A DNA stretch of 64,000 nucleotides from Piliocolobus tephrosceles (GCF_002776525.5 NC_045443.1:56024806-56088805), one strand, 5' to 3'. Shown: positions 12,362 to 25,369, numbered from the stretch's first letter. Program-made: numbers and translations. Notes: a model not told the origin generated them from the sequence alone.

Positions 12362-14599
12362 TTAAAATGATGGTTAAATATCTGTCACATACAATAGCAG
12401 CTGAAAATATCTAAAATATGAAGATGTATAGTGCGCTTTGGTTAAACACTTTTTCATAAAAAGCCTACATAAGCTTAGCTATTGTTTGGACAAATATTAT
12501 GCTACCTCCTTTTTTACAAAGGAAAGAGGATCAAAGAAATTGCTTGGCGAGAATGACATATCTAGTAAGTCTAAACCCATGTTCTTTCCAAAACACAACA
12601 CTAAAAACCTCATAAAATGGCACTTTGAAATATGCATTGTCAAAATTATGGAAGGTTAAAAATCTAGAAATGAATCTGAGTAGACATAAAAATTTAGTAT
12701 ATGATAAAGGAGGCATTTCATACCAGTGGAAAGGGGATGGATGATTTCATAAGTGATCTTGAACACTGTTAAATCATCTGAAAAAACAAGTCTCTTTCTC
12801 ACATCCAAATAAATTCTAGATAGACCAGTAATTTAAATGTAAAAGGATAAATCCTGAAAGAACTACAGCAAAATATAGGCAGTTATTTCTATACCTCTGA
12901 TATGAAAATGATTTACTAAATATTACAACAAAATAGAAATCACAAGAGCAGCAAGTGATATATTTGATTATATGAAATACAAAAATTTAAGACAAATTAT
13001 TATATACAGAATTAATACAAACACACGAGAAACATACGTATGCTATGCCACAAAGCATTATTAATATATAAATATTTCTTACATATCAATAAAAGGTGAA
13101 GACTCTAAAAGAATAATGAAAATGTCTTAAATAGCAAATTCACAGAAATAAGAAAAAGAAATAACCAATAAACATATGAGGAAATGCAATCTTACTGTCA
13201 CAGGGATTAACTAAGCTACAAGTTAGTATATGTCCAAATCCAGGATTAACTACAAGTTAAAAGATTTAAACAAGGGCAAATTACTTAGTTTAACATTTTG
13301 AACTATGAAAAAGTCTCTGTTCCTCGTTTTCCTTGCCTTTGATATAATGTTATTAAAAGGAATTATGTCAGAGTATTTCATAGTGTTATTGTGAGGATTA
13401 AATTATGTAGTTCGTTTTAAATGCTCTAAAATGTGTTTTTCTGGCATACAGTGCTGAAGAATTTTTAGGTAAATAATGAGAATTCATCTTTCACTTCTCA
13501 TATTGTAAAAAACTTATACACATCATACTTCTAATAAGCCTTGAAGAATTAGATCCTGATAATCACAGCTAAATGAGTGGAAATTGATAATCTTTCAAAA
13601 GGACAAAATATATCAAGCCTTAAATATATATATATATGTATATATACTATATATTTCAAAATATATTAAGTTCTGAGCAAACTTTTATCATTTATCAATG
13701 TTATTGATTAACATTTATCAAATGTGTTATTTTTATTAGAGAAAAGTTAAATAATCAACAATCTGAAGATGGTTAAATAAATTATGATATATTCTTTAAA
13801 AGCATGTGTATTACATAGATGTGTGATATATATGTATATACAGTATATTTAGTGCTATCTACATATTTGTACATATAATGTTTTATGTGGAAAATAAGAT
13901 ATGAAAGTATGATCAGATTTCAAGCAGATAATATATATAATGTATACACAGGTTATTACTGAACACAGTTATGCCAGATGATTTGAAATTTCTTTTCTTT
14001 CTTAACTATAGTCTCCAAAGTTTTATAGTGATTATTTTCATAAGAACAACAATAAGAAAAGTGTGGCATTATTGTTATTGTTGCTTTCCTTGAAAGGACA
14101 AAGAGAGAGTGGGAACTAGAGAAATACTGCAATAAGCATTTAGGAGAAGTTGGTTTTAGATATCCATATGGTTCAGATTCTAACATGATAAATGGGGACA
14201 TTATCTCTAGGACTGCAACTCATTTAAGTAATGAGTGTCAACCCAAATCTTGCTAATATATTTATAACAAAATAGATTGAATGTTTCTTAAAACCATGGC
14301 AAAGGCTGTTAATGCACTAGGCTAAGTCAAAAGCTAACTTGTTGACTTTCCCATTGACATCATATAAACCTTAGCAAATCAATCATCTAAATTCATGTAA
14401 ATAAGTAATTCACATGGATAATAGGAACATTGCATTTGGTTTTCTAAAATATATTTATTGGGCATTTAATTTCACGCCAGTCCTATACTATACCCTGGGG
14501 AAACTGACCCTGCTCTAGCAAACTGCTCACTCAGGTTGGGGAGAGAGACATTTAACAAACACTCACTGTCAGATGGGAGGGGAAGTGTGGCATGCTGCT
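12362..14599. other. Intergenic AT-rich DNA with degraded L1 pieces
   Basis: I see no gene. Bases about 12720-13200 look like decayed plus-strand L1 ORF2 and 3' sequence (aaggataaatcctgaaagaa, accaataaacatatgag). Bases 13620-13660 and 13820-13870 are short TA/TG-rich simple tracts. The remainder is unassigned AT-rich DNA. Confidence 0.5.
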
Positions 14600-16080
14600 A
14601 CTCAACAAATATTTACTAACTGCTTACTATGTGTGAGGTTCTGCTACACACACTGAGGATACTGCCATGAACGCTGCTATTGAATATCCCTTCCCTTACA
14701 GAGCTTACACGCTAGTGAAGGAAGAGAGAAAATCAAACAAATAAAATACAAGGTAGGTGAAATGGTGGTAAGTTCTAAGGAAAAAAAAGCAGTTGGAAGG
14801 TGGGTGGTGAATCATGAGCAACTGGAATTAGATAAAGAATCATGGAAGCCTGCCAGAAAAGGTAACATTTGATGAAGACCTACTGGAGTGAAGAGGGTGA
14901 GTCATAAGGTATTTAGAGGAGGATTATTCTGGAGGAGGAAAAGGAAGGGAAAGAAGGAGAGATAAACAGAAGAGAGGTCCCAGCATGACAAGTCTAACAC
15001 TTTCCAGGAACAGTAAGTAGTGCACATGGTTGGAGACAGTGTGGAAGGAGACAATATAGCAGCAGGTGATGTTGTCAAAGAGGTTAATAGTAATTCAGAT
15101 CCTATGCGATCTGGCAGACCAATGTAATGGTCTTTGTGTTTTACTCTGAATTCATGGCAATGTTCTGAGGATAGGAATCACAGGATCTCTACGTTATAAT
15201 AGGATCACTCTGGTAGTTTTATTGAGAATAGATTGAAGGAATGAAAATAAAGAATTAAGGATACCAACTATAAGTATATTGTACTTGTGCAGGTGATGAT
15301 GCCGGTAGCTTGGAATAAGGGTCAGTGGCGAGGGATGAGATGAGAAGTTGCTGGGTTCTGGATATAATTTGAAAGTAGAGTCAACGTAATTTGCTGATGA
15401 ATTGAAAATAGGGTATTATAGGAAGAGAGGAGCTAACAGTGACTTTTAAAAATATATATGAGCAAGGGAAGAATGAAATGATCATTAAAAAATAAGAAAA
15501 AACTATAGGAGAAGCAGCTTTTGAGAAGGAAAGATAAGTTCAGAATGTGAAGTTCAGGATGCCAAATAGACATCTAATGGGAGGTGTCACAGAGGCAGAG
15601 GTATAGAAGGAATTTGGGGAAGGAATTAGGGCTTGGATATAGACATGAGCATCATCAGTATTTAGATGTTATTTAAAGCCATTGGACAAGACAATGACTA
15701 TCTTAAAGAGGGGCTATCAATAGAGATGAGAAGAGGTTCAAGACTGAGCTCCGGGACTCCAGTGTTAAGAGACTGGGACTATAAGAAGGAATCACCAAAG
15801 GAGAATGAGAAGGAGAATTTCTTATGATAGAAAGAAAACCAGTAAAATATCATGGAAGACAAGAGAATAAAATGCTCTAAGGAGGCACAATGGATCAAGT
15901 GTCAAATGCTGTTGGTAGGTCAAGTAGAGGAAAGATTGAGAAATGACCATTACATTCAGAAACATGGAAATTATAAGTGACCAGGACAAAAACAGTTTTA
16001 GAGAAGAGGTGGGGGTACGTTCATGAAAGGAAAGGAAGTCAAGAGTTAGATACAACTCTTCCAACAGTTTTGCAGTTTGA
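14600..16080 (-). mobile_element. Long L2 LINE fragment
   Basis: The plus strand starts with the reverse of the L2 3' end (caacaaatatttactaactg) and continues colinearly with the reversed L2 consensus. Landmarks are aggatcactctggtag near 15203, a piece like gggttctggatataatttga near 15352, gcatcatcagtatttagatg near 15650, gactgagctccgggactcc near 15740 and gtgtcaaatgctgttg near 15898. This is an unusually long stretch for so old a family. No frame is intact. Confidence 0.75.
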
Positions 16081-19000
16081 AAATAGTAAAAGGAGAAAAA
16101 TAGAGCAGATGAAGAAAGAAGTAAAATCCAGGTGTTGTCCAGATTTTTATTTTTAGTGTGAGATAAATAACAATTGTATCTTTACAGGAAAAATTCAGAA
16201 CACAGAAAAAGACAGATGATGCAAGAAAGGGAAGATTATTGGAGCAGTGTCCTTGAGTAAGCAATGGAGGACCCAGTGCAAAGGTAGAGGGTGTCTTAGT
16301 GTGTGTTCTTATGAAAACAAAGACTCATATGTTAATATTTTATCAGGAGGGTGAAATCCCACCCAAGGTAGCAGAAGTGAGCATAAAGGGAATGTTGTCT
16401 GAAAGAAAAAAAAAAATCAAATATAAGATAATATGTTGGATCTGACTATAGCTTTGTGACAAACGAGTTGCTTAATCTTGCAAGACATCTTCAGAGATAC
16501 TATATCGGAGAAGTTAGTGAACTCCAAAGAATCCATCTAAGGGGGAGAAAGGGAGAAGAATTTGTTCAACTGTTCATGCCTCCCATCTGTCAAAGTTGCC
16601 TCAACGAGAGAAGATGAGGGGTGGGAGGCAAGAGGTGTGCGTCCCTAGCAAGGGTTAAGGAAGCTGCCATTGAGTTATGCTTATGAATGACTGGAGACTT
16701 GAAGCAGCTCCCAGAGTATGCACCTTGTCTGGTGGCAGCAGCAGTATGAACCTAGTTTTTAATGGTATAAACTGTCATTGCTGCTCCAGGCAGAGAAAAA
16801 GGAAAGTACACTGATCTGTAGTGATACATAAACTGTAAACAGTACGATAGGTTTAAGCCTTGGTTGGAGAATTGATAGTTCATCCAAGAGATGAACTAAG
16901 AGAGATGGCAAGTTATTTGGGCATAGATGGAGGTAGATGGGTAATAGTGGGAGTTGTAAAAATGTACTTCTGTTTGCCTCTATTTATCAATAAAATTATC
17001 TGAGAATGAGAAGAAGGGATGAGGAGGTTTTAGAGGCTTGTGAAGAGGGGAAGTTAAAATAGTCATATAGGAGTACAGGGGTACTTGTTTAGAGAGTGTG
17101 TCACTGCTTCCTGGGGAAGGGAATCTTGAAACTGAGACCTTAAGAATAAGCTGTAGTTACTCTAATGAACAGAGGATTTATCTTCTGGAAAAGGGAATAT
17201 AGTATGTGCTAAGACCTGAAGACTGGGAAAAGCATAGCACATTTGAATCTGAATATTGTTGAGTTCAGTGCATGATAAGAAGAGTAGGTTGGGATTGTAG
17301 AAATAGATGACTAGAAGATTTATTTTTCAGGTCTTATATTTCTAGGAATTCTATAGATAATATCTATGCCAGGAAACAAAAATTAAAAATATACTAAATC
17401 AACCCAAATATATTAAATTTTAAAATAGCTTATTATTATTAATTACTTTTGATTAAGCAGGAGTTTGGTCTTTTCTGATGACATGGATAATAAAAAATAT
17501 CTGGTGAATTAGAGTTACTGAAGCACAAGTCAAGAGAAGAAATGTATGTCTACTTGGAAATTTCAGATACACTGGAAATTACTGATTTCCCTAATGAAAG
17601 TCACAATTAGCTTCATGAACAGAAAAGTAAGCATAAGTGCAATTCACAAATATGAGAAGTATTCATCATTTCACAGATAATAGACTATATTATCCTCAGC
17701 TTTTCTATAATATAGCTTTATAGCTATTACATTAGGGAGGAATTTAATGATATAATATTTAGTATCTTCAGTAGAAGCATACTAAGAACATACTCAGAAT
17801 TGTACAAACACACACCTATGCACAAACGTACATATTCATAATTTTGCAAAGAAGCTAGATAAAATGTGAAATGGAAGAACATAAAAATAAAACCAATTAC
17901 TATCTTGGCAATGAGTTCTTTCTCTCTACTTAGGTATCTCTCTGAAAATAAGAGTATGCATTAGCATCAATTCGGATAGTAATATCTTTCAATACTTACA
18001 TCTGTAGGAGGTTTTTATTCTTCTCATAAATACTCAAAATATACTTGGACATAATGGCATCAAAAACTATAGAGAATTAAGGGCAAATTTGGCAGAGTAA
18101 TAATTCTCTATTAAAAAAAGGTAACATGGGGTATATTGGGTATATTCAAAATTTAGGACTTCATATAAACTTGTTAATATTTCTGTATTTACCTTACGTA
18201 TCCTAAAATAAATCTCTGAGGACAACCCTTTGACTTTATTCATTCTTCAATGTGGTATTAGCGCGTCTACTATGTTTTTAGAGTTATGTTAAAAGCTGTG
18301 GAGAATACAAAACATGTCTCCTTGGGGAGATGCCCAGAAAATGCTTGTGAGAACTTCAGCTTTCCCTTCATCCCCCATTCAAATAAGGTAATCGGCTAGA
18401 CTTCTCAAACTGGAAGAGCTGTCTAGTAGAGTGCTTCTATCATTAGCCATTAAAATACAATGGAAAATTTAAGTCCCTACATGTGTGACATGCTGTGCTC
18501 CAGGAAGGGGGCTGAAGTGGCAGTGGCGTGCCTCCATTAATTACTCCCATGGAACTGAGCACATGTCTAGCCAGGGTCTTTTACTGTTTTCCAAATAATG
18601 AGTACTCTAATGACTTCAGCTGGAGCAGCCCCTGCTCATTCTAATACTTGGCAGCCAGTGTTCTCTCCCTTCTTCCTTCTCTCTATTCTCCACATACACA
18701 TTCTCCCCACTTCCTCCCTCCCTTTTTTGTTTGGTCTAAATTTGATGAAGGTCTGGATTTTACTTCCTGAAAGTTTAAGTGGTTGAATTAAATCCCAACT
18801 TACTTTGCTCAATCATCTAGGGAGCTCTTTAGGAATTGGGGAAACATTTTATTTACGGCTCGGCTTTCCACCTGTGCTGACATGGCATGGAATTTACAGC
18901 TATTATTGAAAGCGTTATAACCAGCACCTCAGAAATTCCACATTCTCTTGAGCTGCATTATTATGGAACATTTGTCAGGCAGCCAATTGCTGTGTCAGCC

Positions 19001-20086
19001 TCTAATTGATTTATATTAGCATCTGTAGCAATGAAGTAGGGTGAAGGAGGGGGTGAACCTGGGCCCACTTTAGACTACCAAATTGCCCAGTTACCTGTGG
19101 ACATGAGAGATTTGCAAAAGAATTGAACACATATACCATATTTTTCTTTTTATTTTTATGCAATGTGTTTAACATTATACATGTTAATAAAGCCAGTATA
19201 AACTTTTATTACTCTGTGAAAAGTCCAGTGAGCTTAACTTCTCCTTGCTATTATCACTTAACTATAAAGAACACCTGGCTCTAAAAGGTGGGTTTCATTT
19301 TTCCCTTGAGGTGGCATTAAAAAAAAAAAAAAAAAAAAAAAAAACTTCAAAATTTTTTCTTCTCACAACCTTTATTTACAAAAGAAAAAAAAAGTAGTTA
19401 GCTTTAATAGCTCTTTTTTACATTTAGGCCTTACTCCTCCTGTATTAGAAACATACATTACTTATTTAGAAACACCTGGTCTGAGGTTAAATCCAAGCTA
19501 AGAGAGCCTGAAGAAATTGGCAAAACAGGGGTCATGGTGAAAATGCACAAGAGACACATTCACTATAATTTTGGTTCTTGCTACAAATGGTTATATGCAA
19601 GAGCTCCCAAATAGTAGTGAAACTCCCAGAATGTCTTGGCAAATATGATTTTACCTGTTGGCATCCTTGGTGAACACCATGATGCCTGCTACTTCCTAAT
19701 GTCTTATATCTGGCCTTGCCAGATAGTTGCCAGTCAGAACCACTCACTTCTTCTGGCTTCTGGACACTGTCTCTGCTACTCTTTGGGACCACGTTGAGGT
19801 AGTGGTAGAGAGGAACAGGAATCTATCTCTTCATCTTATTCATCTTTGCCTCTTTAAAAGCCTCCCTTTCCTTCCCCAACAGAATATGACAGTACGTTTC
19901 TATGCATAAATACCCAATGAACCTTTGTTGAATTATCTGTAGCCAACTCCACTCTGTAGCAATTCCATAAACTCCTAGAAAACAGTCTCTAGAGATCGTT
20001 TTTTCTTGTTCTTGGTCTCTATGTTGAAATGCAGCTAAAGTGTTCTAGAGAGCAGGTTACATTATCTATTCTGAAGAGCCTCTGGA
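16081..20086. other. Intergenic, largely unassigned
   Basis: I see no gene. Bases 17080-17310 look like another minus-strand L2 scrap (the stretch with gtgctaagacctgaagac). Bases 18830-19040 are balanced in composition, lack any repeat I recognise and have a conserved-element look. A 26-base A tract is at 19319-19344. The rest is unassigned. Confidence 0.4.
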
Positions 20087-20168
20087 AGCTACAGAGAGAA
20101 GCTTTATTCGACTGTAAGAGACCACATCTTTGGTCCCTCACAGTCAAATAAAGCTTCTCTCTGTAGCC
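20087..20168. repeat. Near-perfect inverted repeat (38-bp arms, 6-nt loop)
   Basis: The left arm 20087-20124 and right arm 20131-20168 are reverse complements at 34 of 38 positions, with loop catctt. Each arm carries the same core, read as agcttctctctgtagc on the right arm. As RNA the sequence would fold into a long hairpin, with some mismatches becoming G-U pairs. I do not recognise it as a known repeat or microRNA. Confidence 0.85.
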
Positions 20169-20319
20169 AACTTTGGGTGCTCTTTCTTCAGTAGAGGCTC
20201 ATTGCTGATCCCAAGAACAGTTAAGGGACTTGCCCTAGGATCATTCAAAAAACACCAGCTCAACCACAACAAGAACATGGGAATCCAGCTTCCCCTGTGG
20301 GATCCCGGGTGCTTACACC

Positions 20320-20940
20320 TGTTCTTTATAGAGCACTGTATAGTTTTCTGAGTGCATTGGTATGTCATTTCACTTGATCTCCACAACTTTCCCATGACAA
20401 AGACTATACTTATTTCAATAACCACATTTCATAAGTGAGGAAATAAAAAATAATTTCCAGAAGCACTCAAAGTATAGTTTCAAGTTAGACCCAACACTTT
20501 GATCTCTAATGTATGATCATAAGTATAGCTTTTCCTTTAAATCTATAACATCAGAGTAAGATAAGTGAGGTAAGTGTAGAAGCAGGTCTTATTGTTCCAT
20601 AACAAATATAGAATTTGCCCTAGATTTTTACTGGCAGAAATAAAACCAGGTTTCCTATTTGCCCAAGTTACTCAATAATAAGAGTACAAAACAAAAAATA
20701 ATGTTAGTAGCTATCTTTATTCAATCTGGGTGCTGGGAATCATGCACTCTTGCATTACATATAACACTCATAGTAACCCTGAAAAGTACGTGTTATTTCC
20801 AATTTACACGTAAAATTGAGGCTTAGAGATATTAATAATTCATATATTAAGTATGGGGTTAGAGTAGAGATTGGAGTCTAGATATGTCTGACTCCTAAAT
20901 CTTGGATCTTGTTAATAAACTACTGTGCCACATTAAGTTA
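20320..20940 (-). mobile_element. Two MIR-like fragments
   Basis: Two stretches (about 20320-20510 and 20705-20940) follow the reversed MIR pattern: attatttc(c) then a lower-case analogue of tgaggaaataaa or attgaggcttagaga, then a decayed receptor-like tail with gagtctagatatgtctgactc. Both are heavily diverged. Boundaries are approximate. Confidence 0.55.
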
Positions 20941-22385
20941 TAAACATTTGTTTTGTTTGTATAACATTCTCAGTGCTTGTTTCACAGTAATTAAAAAGCA
21001 TTGATGAGGTCTGAAATAATCATTTATATCAGAAAGTTTCTCCCGTATTCTCATCCTCTTGACATATTTCTCTCTTCATTCAATAGTAAATACCCAGACA
21101 TTTCTAAAAATATGGCCTCCCTGAAAATAAACTCAATTGTAAATATTAAAACATAAAATAGATTTAGTTCATATATTTCTTTCCAACTATCCCCTTAGAA
21201 AGTCATTGAGCCTTTTTGATTGTGAAAAGGTAGACACATACTTTGACTGCCTTTACTAGTAGATATCTAACTGGTCACAAAGTAGTAACTTAATCATACA
21301 TCATTAGACTTAGCTTATCCTCTCACACATTAATCTTTACAGTGTGGTCAATAGGAGTCCAGAGTTTATGAGCCATCTCGTTGTATTCTTAGAAAGCATT
21401 GCATTGGTGGGCAGGCATGGTTAGTTACATCTGGCCACAGGGCGAAGACCTAATGTCTAAAGAAAATGATATTACAGTTCACAAGCTCAAACACAATTAC
21501 ACAATTGAGGATTAGGAACTACAGCTTCCAGTTCCACACAAAATACCTATCATGACCTAACCTCTTAAATAGGCTTTCATTTCACTTACTTGTAAAATAT
21601 CTGAGAGGCTGTGGTTGGTTCTCAATTAGCCAAGATGACTACATATTTTAAGGATGATTTTCACTGACTCCATCTTCCAAGTCTATAAATTGAGTCATGT
21701 TTTTTCCCCACCCTAAGAGTAACTTTTTAAAATCCTGCCCATCCTTCAAGGTACAAACTCATCTTTCAACCTCCCTTCATTGACACACTCTTGGTAACAG
21801 TTTACACTTGTCTTCACCTAAAGACCACTATTCAACTTACCTAGGTTCTACCACCACTGCTCTTCTGATATTGATTTGACAGAGTCATAAGAATGCTCAA
21901 AAATAAAAACCATTCTTGGCATGCTTTCTATTGGAGCTTTCCACAGAATTGACATAGAAAGAACATGTAGGTACATTCCTAGGCTCAGGCCCTGAAATTC
22001 TGTTTCTCTGTCTCCTTCTCTCTGCTTCATCAGTAACTTTTAATTGTCTACCAGATCTCTCTAATTGACATATAAATATGCTGGGCTTTTACTTATCATC
22101 TTACAAAACAAAACCAAACAAACCTCTTTTTATCTAGTTTTTCTTTTGCAGTGACTGTTCTATTTCTTGTTCCTCTGACAGTAGAATACCTTGAAAGGAT
22201 TGTTTATACTTTTTTATCTAACTTTTTCCCCTCCCACTCTCTCTTGAACCCATCGTAATCAAACCTTGCACCCATGAATCCATTGAAACAGGGACTATTA
22301 TTGTCACAAATGATCTCCACATTATTAAGTTTACTGATAAATTATCAGTCCTCATCTTTCTTGTTAGCTGACTTGATATGGTTAG

Positions 22386-22757
22386 TATATTAGTCTGTTC
22401 TCATGCTGCTATAAGGACATATCCAAGACTGGATAATTAGTAAAGGAAATTGGTTTAATTGACTCACAGTTCTGTAGGGCTGAGGAAGCCTCAGGAAGCT
22501 TACAATCATGGTAGAAGGGGAAGGAGGAAGTGCCAAGCAAAGGTGGAAAAGCCCCTTATAAAACCATCAGATCTCATGAGAATTCACTCACTATCACGAG
22601 AACAGCATGGGGATAACCGCCCGCATGATTCAATCACCTCCTATCATAGGTAATTGAATCATGTGTGTGATTCAATTCTGTGTGTCACTCCCACAACACA
22701 TGGGGTTTATGGGAACCAAAATTCAAGATGAGATTTGAGTGGGGACACAGCCAAACC
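22386..22757 (-). repeat. MaLR 3' LTR
   Basis: Left LTR of the MaLR provirus. Landmarks on plus are tattagtctgttctcatgct, tgactcacagttctg, accatcagatctcatgagaa and gagtggggacacagcc. Confidence 0.85.
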
Positions 22758-24309
22758 TGGACTCTCCCAAATCTCATGCCCTCACATTTCAAAACCAATC
22801 ATGCCTTTCCAATAGTCCCCCAAAGTCTTAACTCATTTCAGCATTAACCCAAAAGTCCAAGTCCAAAGTCTCATCTGAGACAAGGCAAGTCCCATGTACA
22901 TAGGAGCCTGTAAAATCAAAAGTAAGTTAGTTACTTCCTAGATATAATGTAGCTACAGGCTTTGGGTAAATACACCCCTTCCAAATGGGATAAACTGGCC
23001 AAAACCAAGGGGCTACAGGCCCAATCAAGTCCGAAATCCAATAGGGCAGTCATTAAACCTTAAAGCTCCCAAATGATCTGTTTTGACTACATGTCTCACA
23101 TCCAGGTCATACTGATGCAAGAGGTAGGCTCCCATGGCCTTGGGCAGCTCTGGCCCTGTGACTTTGCAAGGTATAGCCTCCCTCCTGGCTGCTTTCACAG
23201 GTTGGCATTGAGTGTCTGTGACTTTTCCAGGCACAGAGTGCAACCTGTCAGTGGATCTACCGTTCTGGGGATTGGAGGACAGTGGCCCTCTTCTTGCAGC
23301 TCCACTAGGTGGTGTCCCAGTGGGAACTCTGTGTGGGGGCTCCAACCCTACGCCTACGTTTCTCTCTGCACTGCCCTAGCAGAGATTCTCCATTAGGGTT
23401 GAACCCCTGTGGCAAACTTCTGTCTGCACATCCAGGAATTTACATACATCCTCTGAAATCTAGGCGGGAGTTCCCAAACCTCAATTCTTGACTTCTATGT
23501 ACCTGCAGGCCCAATACCATGTGTAAGTCGAGGCTGGGGGTTGCACCCTCTGAAGCAACAGCCTGAGCTGTAAGTTTGCCCATTTTAGCCACAGTTGGAG
23601 CAGCTGGGATGCAGAGCATCAAATTCTGATGCTGCACACAGCCGGAGTGGGGGGGACGGGAGCGGGGAGGTGGGTCTTGGGACCCCTAGGGGTCCCTCCT
23701 AGGCCTCCAGGGCCTGTGGTGGGAGGGGCTGCCATAAAGGTCTCTGACATGCCCTGGAGACATTTTCCCCATTGTCTCGGCAATTAGCCTTTGGCTCCTT
23801 ATTTCTTATGCAAATTTCCGCAGCTAGCTTTAATTTCTCCCCAGAAAATGGGATTTTCTTTTCTACTGCATAGTCAGTCTGCAAATTTTCCAAACTTTTA
23901 TGCTCTGCTTCCTCTTGAACGCTTTGCTGCTTAGAAATTTCATCTGCCAAAAATCCCAAATTCTCTCTCTCAAGTTCAAAGTTCCAGAGATCACTAGGGC
24001 AGAGACAAAATTTTGCCAGTCTCCTTGCTAAAGAATAGCAAGAATCACCTTTAATTCAGTTCCCAGCAAGTTCCTCATCTCCTTCTGAGACACCCTCAGC
24101 CTGGCCTTTATTATCCATATCACTGTCAGCATTTTGGTCAAAGCCCTTCAACAAGTCTCCAGGAAGTTCCAAGCTTTCCTACCTTTTCCTATCGTTTTCT
24201 GAGCCCTGCAGACTGTTCCAATGTCTGCCTGTGACCCAGTAGTCCCAAAGTCACTTCCACATTTGCAGGTATGCTTATAGCAGCACCTTCACTCCCAGTA
24301 CCAATTTAC

Positions 24310-24677
24310 TGTATTAGTCCATTCTCATGCTGCTATAAAGACATGTTCAAGACTGGGTAAGTTATAAAGGAAAGAGGTTTAATTGACTCATAGTACCACA
24401 GGGCTGGGAGGCCTCAGGAAACTTATAATTATGGCAGAAGGAGAAGCAAACACATTTTTCTTTACATGGCAAAAGGAAGAAGTGCCAAGCAAAGGGGAAA
24501 AATCCCCTTATAAAACCATGAGATCTCATGAGAACTCACTACCGTAAGAACAGCATAGGGGTAACTGCACCCATGATAAAATTACCTCCCACTGGGTCCC
24601 TCCCACGATATGTGGAGATCATAGGAAATACAATTCAAGATGAGATTTGGATGGGGACACAGCCAAACCATGCCCAT
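24310..24677 (-). repeat. MaLR 5' LTR
   Basis: Right LTR of the MaLR provirus, preceded by the element boundary sequence accaatttac. It parallels the left LTR throughout but differs at many positions, including an added block catttttctttacatggca missing from the left copy. Exact end at the right is uncertain by a few bases. Confidence 0.83.
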
Positions 24678-24944
24678 CAGTCATTCCCGTCTCCTTGACA
24701 CACTTTTTTCACTTGACTTTCACTACCTTTGCTTCTTTCCCTCCTATGTCACTAGTGGCTTCTTCTCAATCAGCTTAGATGGATACTCCTCATCTTCCAG
24801 ATCTCTTACTGTTGGAGAGGCCCAAAGCTCAGTCTTGGACCTTGCCTGTTTTCTGTCTATGCCCACTCCCAATGTGAACTAATTTGGTTCAAAGACTTTA
24901 AATACCATCTCTATGCTAATGACTCTTCCTAAGTTTATACATTC

Positions 24945-25348
24945 TGTCAGGCCACTGAGCCAAAGTTAAGCCATCATATCCCCTGTGACCTGCACATACA
25001 CATCCAGATGGTCAGTTCCTGCCTTAACTGATGACATTCCATCACAAAAGAAGTAAAAATGGCCTGCTCCTGCCTTAACTGATGACATTACCTTGTGAAA
25101 TTCTTTTCCTGGCTCATCCTGGCTCAAAATCTCCCCCACTGAGCACCTTGTGACCCCCACCCCTGCCTGCCAGAGAACGCCCTTTGACTGTAATTTTCCT
25201 TTACCTACCCAAATCCTATAAAATGGCCCCACCCCTACCTCCCTTCACTCTCTTTTCAGACTCAGCCCGCCTGCATCCAGGTGATTAAAAAGCTTTATTA
25301 CTCACACAAAGCCTGTTTGGTGGTCTCTTCACATGGACACGCATGACA
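24945..25348 (+). repeat. HERV-H 5' LTR (LTR7 type)
   Basis: It starts tgtcaggccactgagcc and ends gcatgaca. It has a TATA box at 25217-25223 (TATAAAA) and a variant polyadenylation signal ATTAAA at 25284-25289, followed by tttattactcacacaaagcc. LTR7-type elements can act as promoters in pluripotent cells; activity of this copy is unknown. A repeated block around ctgccttaactgatgacatt occurs twice inside the LTR. Confidence 0.92.
25217..25223 (+). promoter_or_regulatory. TATA box of HERV-H 5' LTR
   Basis: TATAAAA lies in the context aaatcctataaaatgg, about 130 bp before the LTR end. The same motif is kept in the 3' LTR at 30384-30390, so both copies retain the core promoter. Confidence 0.75.
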
Positions 25349-25351
25349 TTT

Positions 25352-25369
25352 TGGTGCCGTGACTTGGAT
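25352..25369 (+). other. HERV-H primer-binding site (tRNA-His type)
   Basis: Just after the 5' LTR the sequence reads tggtgccgtgacttggat, the histidine-tRNA type primer site that gives HERV-H its name. One or two bases differ from a perfect match, as expected for an old copy. Confidence 0.85.

Larger units (their letters stand above)
22386..24677 (-). mobile_element. THE1/MST-type MaLR provirus with both LTRs
   Basis: The two LTRs are at about 22386-22757 and 24310-24677 and flank about 1.55 kb of MaLR internal sequence. On the plus strand each LTR begins tattagtc(t/c)(g/a)ttctcatgctg and ends gacacagccaaacc. The internal part contains family landmarks such as caaaaccaatcatgcctttc, catgccctggagacattttc and tttggtcaaagcccttcaac. 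The element reads on the minus strand, so its 5' LTR is the right one. These internal regions encode no functional protein, and none is seen. Confidence 0.88.

Noticed and set aside
19319..19344. 26-base A tract as the tail of a processed pseudogene
   Set aside because: The sequence before it shows no mRNA-like or Alu/L1 3' end and no target duplication was found.
23025..23491. Overlapping open frames of 60-107 codons on both strands
   Set aside because: They lie in MaLR internal sequence, which is noncoding in this family.
22386..24677. Target-site duplication for the MaLR provirus
   Set aside because: The bases next to the two LTR ends (gttag on the left, gtcat or similar on the right) do not match, and the right LTR end is degraded.
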